Positions 1 through 8,836 of a DNA stretch of 64,000 bases are shown one piece after another. The notes below the pieces were generated by a model. That model made no database searches. It was given only the letters and a program-made list of their open reading frames with translations, and was not told the DNA's origin. This DNA is from CAG-826 sp964504595. Its GTDB lineage: Bacteria; Bacillota_I; Bacilli_A; RFN20; CAG-826. The translations under genes were made by a program, and so were the position numbers. Position 1 is the first letter of the stretch. Each line of letters opens with the position of its first letter. The stretch covers positions 3,350 through 67,349 of the forward strand of contig CAZDEE010000007.1 of assembly GCA_964504595.1 (NCBI GenBank). Direction: 5' to 3'.

Positions 1-275
1 AAAACCATTTTTCCACCTAAATAACAAAGAAGAGCCAAAGCAATCCAATGATCCATAGATTTAACAACACTATCTACATTACTATTCAAACTTGTTAATG
101 ACATTAAATAGTAACCAACAAGAGGCATAATACCTTGAAACAATCCAAAAAGTAATGATGTAAATATCATTTTCTTTTTCGAATAGTTTTTATAAACAAG
201 TCCATTAGTAATTGAAACAGTTGTGGCATCAACCGCTAAAGAACAAGATAAAATTAATACTTCAATAAAACCCAT
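1..275 (-). CDS. mntP: MntP-family manganese efflux pump, N-terminal part (runs off the window)
   Basis: Translating the minus strand from the ATG at 275 gives 91 residues beginning MGFIEVLILSCSLAVDATTV, followed by FGLFQGIMPLVGYYLM and DHWIALALLCYLGGKMV. The Asp in the first helix, the FGLFQ..MPL(I/V)GY stretch and the DHWIA..LL..(I/L)GGKM stretch are the landmarks of the MntP (YebN, DUF204) family of small six-helix manganese exporters. A GGAGA Shine-Dalgarno lies 8-10 bases upstream. About half of the normal length of roughly 185 residues is present; the remainder lies beyond base 1. In the family, expression is often controlled by manganese (MntR or a yybP riboswitch). Only about 40 bases separate the start from the next gene's stop, and no riboswitch fits there. 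Confidence 0.82.
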   Translation of the reverse strand, partial: MGFIEVLILSCSLAVDATTVSITNGLVYKNYSKKKMIFTSLLFGLFQGIMPLVGYYLMSLTSLNSNVDSVVKSMDHWIALALLCYLGGKMV

Positions 276-313
276 GAAAACAATCTCCAATTTTTTTAAA
301 TAATTACATTAAA

Positions 314-1540
314 TTAGAAAGCCCAATTTCCGTTTTGGAAAATCAAGACTTCTCTTCCATCCTCTAATATACCTTTAATTTCTAAATCAGGCGCGCCAAT
401 CATGAAATCAACATGAATCATCGAATCGTTAACACCCATTGCATCAAATTGTTCTTTTGTATACTTTGAATAATCTTTAATACAATTTGAAAATCCTCTT
501 CCTAAAGCTAAGTGACAAGATGCATTTTCATCGAACAATGTATTATAGAATAATATATTTGAATTTGAAATAGGTGAATCATATGGAACTAAAGCAACTT
601 CACCTAAATAAGGTGCGTTTTCATCCATAGAAATCATTGTTTTTAATAATTCTTCACCAACACGAGCATGAACTTCAACTGCTTTACCATTTTCAAATCT
701 AATTGAAAAATCTTCAATCAATTCGCCATTATATGAAAGTGGTTTAGTTGCATAAACAATACCTTCCGCTTCACCTTTTTTAGGTGTTACAAAGCATTCT
801 TCTGTAGGCATATTTGGATTAAAATAAATCTTGCTAGTCGCAGTATATTCTCCGCCACCTAAGAATAAAGCATCTTTTATTAACCCAACTTTGAAATCTG
901 TACCATTACTTGAATGATAATGCAATTCTTTCAAACCTAAGCCATTTAAATAATCGCATTTACTTTGCATTTCTTTATTATGTTTTTCCCAAGCTAAAAT
1001 TGGATCATCATCCACTCTTGTGGTATATAAAATTGCATCCCATAATTTATCAAAAGCAACTTTTTTAGAATCATTAGGAAATACCTTTTTAGCCCATGCA
1101 TAGGAAGGAACCGCAACAATAGTCCATTGATATTCATTTTCCATTCGATCTCTAAATGCTTTTATTTGAGGGAATCTTATCTTCATTGCTTTTGAATTTT
1201 TCTCTTGATCAATTCCCTTTAAGGAATCAGGATCACTTGATTCAATATAAATCATAACTGGTAATGTTGATGCTTGCCATTCCCATTTTTCAAGTTCCCA
1301 TTTTTCTAAAGAGCCTAATGTTTTAACATTTTGATATTTAACATCTAATTTACGTAATTCGTCATCGTTCCATTGAACAACAACCTTTTTAGCGCCCGCT
1401 TTATAGCATTCTTGAACCACTAAACGAACAAATTCACTTTGATCAATCTCCGCTCGGACAATAACATCTTGACCTTTTTGAACATTCGCACCTACACGAG
1501 CTATTAATTTAGCATATTTTTTTAATACATTCTTTTTCAT
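314..1540 (-). CDS. M29-family aminopeptidase (AmpS/PepS type)
   Basis: This 408-residue protein is a cytoplasmic metallo-aminopeptidase of peptidase family M29, which removes N-terminal residues from peptides. The expected metal ligands are all visible and correctly spaced: Glu248 (NMPTEE), Glu314 (GEVALV), His343 (SCHLALG), and His376 with Asp378 (IHVDFM). Length matches the family (about 410). A longer reading would start two codons earlier at 1546, but that ATG overlaps the AAGGA ribosome site, so the ATG at 1540 is chosen, with a spacing of about 5 bases. The gene reads in the same direction as the mntP-like gene downstream. A 180-base AT-rich gap separates it from the divergent gene at 1721. 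Substrate specificity cannot be read from sequence. Confidence 0.9.
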   Translation of the reverse strand: MKKNVLKKYAKLIARVGANVQKGQDVIVRAEIDQSEFVRLVVQECYKAGAKKVVVQWNDDELRKLDVKYQNVKTLGSLEKWELEKWEWQASTLPVMIYIESSDPDSLKGIDQEKNSKAMKIRFPQIKAFRDRMENEYQWTIVAVPSYAWAKKVFPNDSKKVAFDKLWDAILYTTRVDDDPILAWEKHNKEMQSKCDYLNGLGLKELHYHSSNGTDFKVGLIKDALFLGGGEYTATSKIYFNPNMPTEECFVTPKKGEAEGIVYATKPLSYNGELIEDFSIRFENGKAVEVHARVGEELLKTMISMDENAPYLGEVALVPYDSPISNSNILFYNTLFDENASCHLALGRGFSNCIKDYSKYTKEQFDAMGVNDSMIHVDFMIGAPDLEIKGILEDGREVLIFQNGNWAF

Positions 1541-1720
1541 AATCATCCTTCTTTCGCATTTAATAATAGCACAAATCTTTATTAATATAAATTTAATAAA
1601 AATATTGTATTATATTTGTGGTAAAATAATTTTAGTTTTTAATAAAAAAACTAGTTTTATTAAAATCTATTTAAGTTAGAAGTCATCTACTTAATTTCTT
1701 AAAAAAGGAGTGATTTGTAT

Positions 1721-2308
1721 ATGAAAATAAAATTAAGTGATTGCATTGATAGTGTATTTTTATTAATTATAGGTATTCTCTTCCTTGTATTTCCCTCACA
1801 AATGATCAATTGGATTGGTTTAATCGTTGGTATTTATTTTATCGGCAAAGCTCTAATAGGCTTCTTATTTCCACTTATTTTCCCATTATCTAGAATTTCC
1901 GCTGGTATTAATTTATGCATCGGTATTCTATGCTTAGTATTATGGGGATTATTCCTTAAATTCATTATGATTTTAATGAGTATTATTTTATTAGGTGAAG
2001 GACTTACAAGTCTAACAAAAACTCCACTTGATTTAAAAAATAAAAAAACTTATTTACCTAATATTCTTGCCATTCTTGAAACATTATTTGGTGTTACGAT
2101 ATTTGTTACCGCAATTATAAATGCAGAAAATGTATTAGGAATTTTATCCGGTATCACATTAATAATTCTTGCAGTAATAACATTTCTTAACTCTGCATGT
2201 GGAAAAAGCAATGATTCAACCAACGATAATAACAGCGACAGAATCAAGTTTAAATCCGATGTTATCGATGCTGAAATCGTAAGTGAAAAACATACCCATC
2301 AAGACTAA
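1721..2308 (+). CDS. DUF308/HdeD-like integral membrane protein
   Basis: A 195-residue, strongly hydrophobic protein with about five to six membrane helices in pairs (for example FLLIIGILFLVFPSQMINWI and ILAILETLFGVTIFV) and a short charged, hydrophilic cytoplasmic-like tail ending KHTHQD. The helix-pair pattern with G-I-L-F-L/V-F-P resembles the HdeD/DUF308 repeat of Firmicute membrane proteins, whose biochemical function is unknown. An upstream TTG at 1715 is possible, but the AAGGAG at 1705-1710 is better spaced for the ATG at 1721. The gene stands alone and has its own terminator (2311-2394). Confidence 0.6.
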   Translation: MKIKLSDCIDSVFLLIIGILFLVFPSQMINWIGLIVGIYFIGKALIGFLFPLIFPLSRISAGINLCIGILCLVLWGLFLKFIMILMSIILLGEGLTSLTKTPLDLKNKKTYLPNILAILETLFGVTIFVTAIINAENVLGILSGITLIILAVITFLNSACGKSNDSTNDNNSDRIKFKSDVIDAEIVSEKHTHQD

Positions 2309-2310
2309 AT

Positions 2311-2394
2311 AGCTCTATATGTATTTAACCAAAAAAGTTAAGCTAACTAAAGTAGTTAGAAATACTTAAAAAGTTAAGTACAAGAGCTTTTTTT
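2311..2394 (+). terminator. Branched rho-independent terminator after the DUF308-like gene
   Basis: The outer arms AGCTCT (2311-2316) and AGAGCT (2383-2388), and the inner arms GTATTTAAC (2321-2329) and GTTAAGTAC (2373-2381), pair with one G-U. A nested CTAACT/AGTTAG hairpin sits between them, and a run of seven or more T follows. It begins 3 bases after the stop codon. Confidence 0.7.
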
Positions 2395-2430
2395 ATTATC
2401 ATTTTTCATATTTCATTCATTAAAACTAAT

Positions 2431-2476
2431 AAAAAAGAAACCAATCATAAAGCTAATACTCTATAAATCAGTTTCT
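2431..2476 (-). terminator. Leftward terminator of the folD / ThyX-like operon
   Basis: Read on the minus strand, AGAAAC and GTTTCT form the closing stem, with a long loop and a T6 tract (A6 at 2431-2436 on the plus strand). It lies 20 bases past the stop of the ThyX-like gene. Confidence 0.5.
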
Positions 2477-2495
2477 ATTAATCTTTATTAATAAA

Positions 2496-3083
2496 CTATT
2501 TATTAAATTCAGTTAATTCTATAAAGTGAGGTAAACTTTCACACCACTTACAGAAAATATTCCATTCCTTTAATTTATGATGTTTTCTTTGATGATACAT
2601 CGTTTTTAATTGTTGATAATTAGTGGTCATTGTTGCGCCTAAGCAAAATCCGCATGGAAGAGAAGCAACAATCTTTCTCCATAATAATTGTTTTGTTTCT
2701 CCTTCCTCTAAGGTTTTATACTCTTCTACCAATTTGGCAATAACCGCTAAAACTTCACTAGATGTCTCTTCAACACATTGATCATTAATCTCAAATTTCA
2801 TTAAGCAATGCATCGTTGATTGTGAAGAAATAAAATCAAACCAATGATATCTTTGTGCTTGTTTCCACCAATATAAAGGTGCGGTTACATCCATTTGCAC
2901 TAAAATACCTTTTAAATAATTATCATGACCTTCTCCAGATTTAGTTGTGCCTAGCTTCATTGCTCTTCTAAAATCCGCATCAGTAACTTCACTATCATCA
3001 ATAACTGTTCTCATAGGATTTCCAGAAGCCTTTACCGCTCTATCCAATCCATAAACTGATGTATTTTTAATATTAAATTCCAT
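2496..3083 (-). CDS. ThyX-like-fold protein, translationally coupled to folD
   Basis: A 195-residue soluble protein. The stretch from residue 69, APLYWWKQAQRYHW, continuing to SSQSTMH, resembles the segment of flavin-dependent thymidylate synthase ThyX that carries P.y..RQw.RHR..S.Ne.S.R. The later NYQQLKTMYHQRKHHKLKEW resembles the C-terminal N...L..f...R...AQ.EIR helix of ThyX. The classical RHR dinucleotide-binding motif is absent (QRYHW instead), so classical ThyX activity is doubtful. I recall similar proteins from Firmicutes and their phages. The start at 3083 is preferred to 3104 because GGGAGG sits 8-9 bases before it. It overlaps the folD stop by 11 bases, so the two are co-translated. 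A folate or nucleotide link is inference. Confidence 0.55.
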   Translation of the reverse strand: MEFNIKNTSVYGLDRAVKASGNPMRTVIDDSEVTDADFRRAMKLGTTKSGEGHDNYLKGILVQMDVTAPLYWWKQAQRYHWFDFISSQSTMHCLMKFEINDQCVEETSSEVLAVIAKLVEEYKTLEEGETKQLLWRKIVASLPCGFCLGATMTTNYQQLKTMYHQRKHHKLKEWNIFCKWCESLPHFIELTEFNK

Positions 3084-3867
3084 TTTTATAAGCCTCCCAA
3101 ACATTTTTTAATAATGATAATCTCGTTAATAAACCCACCCCTCCAGGAACAGGTGTTTGAAGTTGAACTTTTAATCCAGGTTTGCAATCACCATAAAGTT
3201 TTCCTTCTTCTCGAACAATGCCAATATCAACAATAATCGCATTTTCTTTATATGTAATCGAATCATCTAACATCCATTTTTTGCCTACTGCACTAAAAAT
3301 TAAATCAGCATTTTCTAAATATCTTTTTTTGTCTTCTTCCTTTGTTCTTGAATGTAAAACAGTACAGTTCGTACTTAAATCAATTAACAATTTTGCTAAA
3401 GGACGTCCAACAATATTGCTTCTACCAATTACAACAGCATTCTTGCCACTAAAAGAAACATTTTCCGCTTTTAAATAATCAATAACACCTTTAGGAGTGC
3501 ATGCGATAAAAGAAGAACAAGGATGGAATCCATCAACATCTTTTAAAGGATTAACATATAATTTAATCTTTTCTTCATCAATATGTGCAGGTAAAGGCAT
3601 CTGCACAATATAGCCATGAACATCATCACGAGTATTTAACTCATCTAACACTTTAAGTAAATCTTCTTCACTAGTATTCAAAGATAATTTTATTAATTCA
3701 GAAATAATTCCAACTTCACTACAATCTTTTATCTTACCTTTAACATAGGCATTGCTTGCTGGATCATCATTCATTTGCACAATAACCAAATGAGGTTTAA
3801 TAATTAAGTTATCAATTTTTTCTTTTAATTTTATTTTTTCTTGATTAACATATTCTTTTATTTCCAT
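3073..3867 (-). CDS. folD: Bifunctional methylenetetrahydrofolate dehydrogenase / methenyltetrahydrofolate cyclohydrolase
   Basis: FolD interconverts 5,10-methylene-, 5,10-methenyl- and 10-formyl-tetrahydrofolate in the cytoplasm with NADP(H). In this 264-residue protein the catalytic Y...K pair is Tyr41 and Lys45 (AYVKGK). DVDGFHP, the Rossmann segment VVIGRSNIVGRPLAKLL and the C-terminal TPVPGGVGLLTRLSLLKN are family signatures; most FolDs have GP(M/L)T at the last of these, where this one has GLLT. It is slightly shorter than the usual 280 or so. A good AGGGAGTG ribosome site precedes the ATG. It is followed by the overlapping ThyX-like gene, and the two form one leftward operon ending at the terminator at 2431-2476. 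Confidence 0.95.
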   Translation of the reverse strand: MEIKEYVNQEKIKLKEKIDNLIIKPHLVIVQMNDDPASNAYVKGKIKDCSEVGIISELIKLSLNTSEEDLLKVLDELNTRDDVHGYIVQMPLPAHIDEEKIKLYVNPLKDVDGFHPCSSFIACTPKGVIDYLKAENVSFSGKNAVVIGRSNIVGRPLAKLLIDLSTNCTVLHSRTKEEDKKRYLENADLIFSAVGKKWMLDDSITYKENAIIVDIGIVREEGKLYGDCKPGLKVQLQTPVPGGVGLLTRLSLLKNVWEAYKNGI

Positions 3868-4050
3868 AACAACACTCCCTAAGAATGACTTCCATATGAT
3901 TATATCATGAAACCTCTTTATTAACTATAAATTTATAAACTAATTAAAAAGTAAACTTCATAGTTAAAAAATAAACTAAAATCAAAGGCATTATTCTTTT
4001 TTTCTTATTAAAAGCGCATTTAACTTATAATTAATTTTTTGATTAATATG

Positions 4051-4059
4051 TTATAATTA
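4051..4059 (+). promoter_or_regulatory. Extended -10 promoter of the TupA-like operon
   Basis: TGTTATAAT (TG, one base, TATAAT) lies 25 bases before the start codon at 4084. The -35 region is weak, as is usual with extended -10 promoters. Confidence 0.5.
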
Positions 4060-4083
4060 AACAATAAATAGGAGTGAAAAAGT

Positions 4084-4992
4084 ATGGCAAATCCAAATCT
4101 AAAAGAAAATAAATTAATTAGAACCGTCGTGTTACCTTTTCGTAATGTAATTAAAACTTTTTTCCCTATTACATATGTAAAGCTTCAATATAAGTATATT
4201 ACACATCATAAACTAAATTTAAAAAATCCTATTAGATATACAGAAAAGCTTCAATATTTAAGAGTGTATACTTATCCGAAAAATCCTCTTGTTAGCAAAT
4301 GTGCTTCTCGAGATGGCTTAAGAGAATACGCTAGTGAATTAGGATTAGAAAAATATCTTGTTCCTATCATAGGTATTTATTCATCTTTTGATGAAATAGA
4401 TTTTAATAAATTACCAGATGCATTTGTTATGAAATGTACTCACGGAAGCGCAATGAACGCAATTATAGAAGATAAAGCAATAATTGATATCTTAGATTTA
4501 AAAAAGAAATTTGATAAATGGCTTAAAACTGATTATGGTAAAAAAACAATGGAAAGACATTATTCTCCTATTAAGCCAAAAATAATAATTGAACATCTAT
4601 TAAAAGAAAATGATTATTTACCTATTGAGTATAAAATTCATGTATTTAATGGAAAAGCAAAATCATTATATGTTGTTACAAACAGAGGAAAGGATATCCG
4701 CTACACCAACTTCTACATTAATTGGGAAAGATTTGATGGATCACAATTTAATGGTTGGAAAAGTAGTAAAATAGAACCTTCAAAGCCAAATAATTTTGAT
4801 GAAATGATTTTTCTTGCTGAAAAATTAGCCTCACCTTTTCCTTTTGTGCGAGTGGATCTTTACTCCATTGAAGGAAAGATATATATAAGTGAAATGACAT
4901 TTACACCCGCAAAAGGAACGCTTATACTTGATGATGATAATGCTGATTTTGAAATGGGAAGATGGTTAAAACTAGAAATGGAGGATAAATAA
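4084..4992 (+). CDS. TupA-like ATP-grasp / polysaccharide-modifying protein
   Basis: A 302-residue cytoplasmic protein with the layout of TupA-like ATP-grasp enzymes: N-terminal KNPIRYTEKLQYLRVYTY, then VSKCASRDGLREY, LPDAFVMKCTHGSAMN, IIIEHLL, and a C-terminal VRVDLYSIEGKIYISEMTF metal- and ATP-binding segment. Members are found in cell-wall and exopolysaccharide loci; TupA itself builds the polyglutamate-glucuronate polymer teichuronopeptide. Ligation of an amino acid to a surface glycan is the likely role but is inference. It is immediately followed by an exported protein whose ATG touches its stop codon, so the two are one transcript. It sits apart from the main polysaccharide operon. Confidence 0.72.
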   Translation: MANPNLKENKLIRTVVLPFRNVIKTFFPITYVKLQYKYITHHKLNLKNPIRYTEKLQYLRVYTYPKNPLVSKCASRDGLREYASELGLEKYLVPIIGIYSSFDEIDFNKLPDAFVMKCTHGSAMNAIIEDKAIIDILDLKKKFDKWLKTDYGKKTMERHYSPIKPKIIIEHLLKENDYLPIEYKIHVFNGKAKSLYVVTNRGKDIRYTNFYINWERFDGSQFNGWKSSKIEPSKPNNFDEMIFLAEKLASPFPFVRVDLYSIEGKIYISEMTFTPAKGTLILDDDNADFEMGRWLKLEMEDK

Positions 4993-5940
4993 ATGGTTTC
5001 AAGTAGAATACTTAAAGGTGCCGGTTGCCTAGCAATTGCAGGAGCGGTAGGCGTTATAGTTATATATGGCGGAGGTGACAAAGAAGAAATCTGTAAAGAT
5101 GAATCTCAAATTAGCTTTTATGGAGACCATAAAAATCATTGTCTTAATATAGAAGATAAAATTATTAATGATTATACTTATCATCCTTATGAAAGTTCAG
5201 ATAGCAGTGAAAGTTCTCCTATATTTAAAAATATTAAAAACGGAGTTAAGAACATAAGCGATGTCGAAGATGAGTTCTGTACACCTTATCTAAATGTATT
5301 AAATCAAAATTCCGTTGAAGACACTTATACATTAGATGATATAAAAAAGAACAATATTTTCTACAGCATGGCTTATGCTCAATATTATGGATTAACAAAC
5401 TACGCTGATTTAAAAGAAAAAGATTTAAAAATTCCTAGTATTTTTGATGGAGGCATCAATTGTTCTGTTGCAAATAGTCGAATTTTTATTAAAGAAAGTG
5501 TTGGTGAAAATGAAAATTTAATTCCAACATTCAATTTAAATAAAACCGCAAAAAGCATCAATTACTTTGCAATATTTGCTTCATGTAATAACGGAAATAT
5601 GGATGTTGAATTCACATTTTCCTTATATAAAAAAGAAAGTGATGATAAGTATACTAGATATAAATTTATCTTTGATGTCAATATTGGAGGTAATTCTGTA
5701 GGTATTCCAAGTTTCTTTGGAGGATACTTTGAAGATTTTATAGATGAAAATTCTAATCAATTTGACCTATCTAATTTAGAAGGATGTTATATTATTAGCG
5801 TTTCTTATAAAATAAAAGAAAATGGATTACATCCTAACACTCCATTGGAAAATGAAGAAAAATATAAATTTGGATTTTTAAAGCTTTATGAAGTTTTACT
5901 TCCTGAATCAACATGGTATGAAAAAGGGCTATCAAACTGA
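4993..5940 (+). CDS. Exported or membrane-anchored protein of unknown function
   Basis: A 315-residue protein with an N-terminal hydrophobic helix (residues 8-27, GAGCLAIAGAVGVIVIYGGG) flanked by Arg/Lys, then a hydrophilic, Ser/Asn/Tyr-rich ectodomain. Its C-terminal half is predicted to be beta-rich (repeated short hydrophobic strands such as SKTI- and FTFSLYKK-like segments). The ATG directly abuts the TAA of the TupA-like gene, and GGAGG at 4980-4984 within that gene is the ribosome site. I recognise no family. Co-transcription suggests it works at the cell surface with the product of the ATP-grasp enzyme. Confidence 0.6.
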   Translation: MVSSRILKGAGCLAIAGAVGVIVIYGGGDKEEICKDESQISFYGDHKNHCLNIEDKIINDYTYHPYESSDSSESSPIFKNIKNGVKNISDVEDEFCTPYLNVLNQNSVEDTYTLDDIKKNNIFYSMAYAQYYGLTNYADLKEKDLKIPSIFDGGINCSVANSRIFIKESVGENENLIPTFNLNKTAKSINYFAIFASCNNGNMDVEFTFSLYKKESDDKYTRYKFIFDVNIGGNSVGIPSFFGGYFEDFIDENSNQFDLSNLEGCYIISVSYKIKENGLHPNTPLENEEKYKFGFLKLYEVLLPESTWYEKGLSN

Positions 5941-5953
5941 CAGCCCCTTTTTT
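5921..5953. terminator. Bidirectional terminator between convergent genes
   Basis: A5-GGGCT (5921-5930) and AGCCCC-T6 (5942-5953) form a stem with A and T tracts on both sides, so it can terminate the rightward unknown gene (whose TGA lies in the loop) and the leftward gatB. Confidence 0.8.
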
Positions 5954-7379
5954 AACGATTTTTTAATTCTTCAACGATTAATTTATTAGTTAAAGCAGGA
6001 TTAGCTTTTCCTTGAGATTTTTTCATAACCATTCCCACTAAAAAGCCAATTGCACGATCTTTACCATTTTTATAATCTTCGATTGATTGAGGATATTCAT
6101 CTAAAACTTGCATCACTAAATTTCTAATAGAATCAACATCACTAATTTGAGTCATATTTAATTTGCTAGCAATTTTTGAAGGCGATTCAAATGTCTTGAG
6201 CATTATTTCAAATACTTGACGACTTTGTTTTGAAGAAATAGTGCCTTTTGTTACCATTTCAATTAATTCTGCAAGTAAATTTGGATTTAATTTAAATTCA
6301 TTAATTGTAATCATTTCTTTATTTAAATAACCCATAACATCAACCATTACCCAGTTACAAGCAAGTTTATATTGAGTTGTATGCTTACAGACTACATCAT
6401 AATAAGAAGAAATATCTTTATCCGACAATAATTGTTCAATATCATAATCACCTAATCCATAAACATCCTTATATGTTTTACGTTTTTCATCCGCTAAAAC
6501 AGGGCATGTTCTGATAGCTTCTTCAATAAACTCATCTGATAATCTAATTGGAACAATATTAGCTTCTGGATAATATTTATAATCAACCGCATCTGTTTTC
6601 TTTCTCATTAAAACAGTTGTTTTAGTTGCTTCATCAAATCTTCTCGTTTCTTGTTCGACTGGAATTCCTGAAAGTAACAATTGTGTTTGTCGTTTAATTT
6701 CACACTCAATCGCGCGTTCAATATTCGCAATTGAATTTAAGTTTTTAATTTCAACTTTGGTGCCAAATTTATCACTTCCGTATGGTCTTAAGGAAATATT
6801 AACATCACAACGAAGTGAACCTTCTTCCATTTTTCCATCACTTACATCTGCGAAAACAACAATTGAACGAATTGCTTCAACGTATTTACGCGCTTCTTCA
6901 CCGGTTCTAAAATCTGGTTTAGTAACAATTTCAATTAACGGTGTACCAGCACGATTATAATCTAATAAAGAACAATCTCCTAAATGGAGTTGTTTACATG
7001 TATCTTCCTCTAAATGAATTCTTTCGATTTCAATATGACGAACTCCTAATGAAGTTTCAATATCAATATATCCATTTTTACCAATTGGTCTTTTATCTTG
7101 TGTAATTTGGAATCCTTTTGGTAAATCGGCATAGAAATAGTTTTTACGATCAAAATGGAGCTCATTATCAATAGTCATATGAAGTGCATGAGCAACGCGA
7201 ATTCCATTGATTACTGCTTGCTTATTTACCACAGGCATTGAACCAGGAAAAGCAAAATCAAGAGGCATAACATTCGTATTTGGAAAAGAACCAAAGCGAA
7301 CTGGAGCGGTTGAAAACATTTTAGTATTTGTCTTCATCTCAACATGGATTTCAAGTCCTATAATAGCTTCAAAATTCAT
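5952..7379 (-). CDS. gatB: Asp-tRNA(Asn)/Glu-tRNA(Gln) amidotransferase subunit B
   Basis: GatB is the tRNA-binding kinase subunit of the GatCAB complex, which converts Glu-tRNA(Gln) (and in some organisms Asp-tRNA(Asn)) to the amidated form. The 475-residue protein shows the family start EAIIGLEIHVEMKTNTKMFS, the NRAGTPLIEIVTKPDF and GSLRCDVNISLRP motifs, VEIKNLNS, RRFDEATKTT and YYPEANIVP, and the C-terminal YqeY-like tail ending NPALTNKLIVEELK. Length is normal. The ATG shares one base with the gatA stop (TAATG). Since asnS is encoded at 18,206, the enzyme is probably needed chiefly for Gln-tRNA(Gln). Confidence 0.97.
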   Translation of the reverse strand: MNFEAIIGLEIHVEMKTNTKMFSTAPVRFGSFPNTNVMPLDFAFPGSMPVVNKQAVINGIRVAHALHMTIDNELHFDRKNYFYADLPKGFQITQDKRPIGKNGYIDIETSLGVRHIEIERIHLEEDTCKQLHLGDCSLLDYNRAGTPLIEIVTKPDFRTGEEARKYVEAIRSIVVFADVSDGKMEEGSLRCDVNISLRPYGSDKFGTKVEIKNLNSIANIERAIECEIKRQTQLLLSGIPVEQETRRFDEATKTTVLMRKKTDAVDYKYYPEANIVPIRLSDEFIEEAIRTCPVLADEKRKTYKDVYGLGDYDIEQLLSDKDISSYYDVVCKHTTQYKLACNWVMVDVMGYLNKEMITINEFKLNPNLLAELIEMVTKGTISSKQSRQVFEIMLKTFESPSKIASKLNMTQISDVDSIRNLVMQVLDEYPQSIEDYKNGKDRAIGFLVGMVMKKSQGKANPALTNKLIVEELKNR

Positions 7380-8836
7380 TATCTTTCCCTCCTTGTTGAT
7401 AAATTATAAAAACCACTTGCTTTTTCAATTGCATTAGCGATTTGTAATACTTCTCCTTCTTTAAAGGATTTTCCCATTACATTTCCTCCAAATGGCATAT
7501 TATCCATAAAACCAATAGGAATTGTAATTGATGGTAATCCAGCAAAATTACCTAAAGCTAAATGATTATCAGCGATTAAATACTCGCTTGATAATTTATC
7601 TGAACTATCATCAAATCTAGGTGCTATAGAAGAAGAGGCAGGTAAATAAATTACATCATTATCTTTTAAGATATCATTTATTGCATCAACAATTCGATGT
7701 CGATTGCGTAACGCTCTTAAAAAGAGTAATTCTTGATTTTCTTTCATTAAAGCAAAGCTTCCAATAACAAACCGACGTTTAATTAATTCACTAAATCCTT
7801 TAGTTCTAGCATTCATCATAACTTCTTCATAAGTTTTGCCTCCAAAACGAGGTCCAAACTTAATTCCATCCAAATTTGCATTATTTGATGTCGCTTCTGC
7901 ACAAGAAATAACAAAATAAGTTGGAAATATAGATTCTAATAATTTTTTATCAACGGAAATGTGATTGATTATTGCTCCTTCATTTTCCAACCATTTTAAT
8001 GACTCATTAAATTTATTAACAACATCTTCACATTTTATTGCAGCGATTACTTCATCAATAACCGCAATCTTCTTTCCTTTAATATCTTCATTTAAATAAG
8101 AAGTATAATCTTCAGTTTCTTTAAAAGAACAAGTAGCGTCATTATAATCATGACCCGCGAGTAAATTTAAAGAAATCGCGGCATCTTCAACACTACGAGT
8201 AAAATATGCAACATGATCTAATGATGGCGCAAATGGAAATAATCCAAAACGAGAAATTCTTCCCCATGTTGGTTTAAATCCAACTAATCCACTATAAGAA
8301 GCAGGTTTACGCACTGAATCACCAGTATCTGAACCTAAAGCAAAAGGAACAATCGCATCCGCAACCGCAACTGCAGATCCACAACTTGAACCACCGATAA
8401 TACGGGTATGTGTCGCATCATAAGGATTGTATGTTGCTCCTAAATGACCAGTCGTACCGGTACCTCCCATTGCAAGTTCATCCAATGTTGATTTAGCAAT
8501 AATAATCGCCTTTGCTTCTTTTAATTTTTTTACTACTGTAGCATCAAATACAGGTACATAATCCTTTAAAATCTCACTTGAACCGGTAGTTCTTAATCCT
8601 TTAGTGGAAAAGTTGTCTTTAACTACAACTGGTATTCCCCAAAATAAATTATCTTCTTCAACATTCTCTAAACTACTTGCTAATTTTAAAGCTTCTTCTT
8701 CGTTTAATGTTTCAAAAGCATTATCATTATTTTCTTTAGCTCTTTTTAAGGCTTCTTTAGTTAATTCTAAAGGTGTTGTTTTGCCTTCGACTAAAGCTTG
8801 GTGAATTTCTTTAATTGTTAAATCTAAAATATGCAT
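7379..8836 (-). CDS. gatA: Asp-tRNA(Asn)/Glu-tRNA(Gln) amidotransferase subunit A
   Basis: The 485-residue amidase-signature subunit hydrolyses glutamine to supply ammonia to GatB. The catalytic Ser-cisSer-Lys triad is visible: Lys73 (VVVKDN), Ser150 in GGSSCGSA, and the nucleophile Ser174 in GSDTGDSVRKPAS. The nucleophile motif reads TGDS where most bacterial GatA proteins have TGGS; to my recollection this substitution also occurs in Mollicute-type GatA, and it keeps the catalytic Ser. The start overlaps gatC's end by one base. It is the fourth gene of the pcrA-ligA-gatC-gatA-gatB transcript. Confidence 0.97.
   Translation of the reverse strand: MHILDLTIKEIHQALVEGKTTPLELTKEALKRAKENNDNAFETLNEEEALKLASSLENVEEDNLFWGIPVVVKDNFSTKGLRTTGSSEILKDYVPVFDATVVKKLKEAKAIIIAKSTLDELAMGGTGTTGHLGATYNPYDATHTRIIGGSSCGSAVAVADAIVPFALGSDTGDSVRKPASYSGLVGFKPTWGRISRFGLFPFAPSLDHVAYFTRSVEDAAISLNLLAGHDYNDATCSFKETEDYTSYLNEDIKGKKIAVIDEVIAAIKCEDVVNKFNESLKWLENEGAIINHISVDKKLLESIFPTYFVISCAEATSNNANLDGIKFGPRFGGKTYEEVMMNARTKGFSELIKRRFVIGSFALMKENQELLFLRALRNRHRIVDAINDILKDNDVIYLPASSSIAPRFDDSSDKLSSEYLIADNHLALGNFAGLPSITIPIGFMDNMPFGGNVMGKSFKEGEVLQIANAIEKASGFYNLSTRRER

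Noticed and set aside
4860..5081. 73-residue leftward frame and similar long antisense frames across the window
   Set aside because: They lie wholly inside well-supported genes on the other strand, lack ribosome sites and encode low-complexity sequence; treated as shadows.
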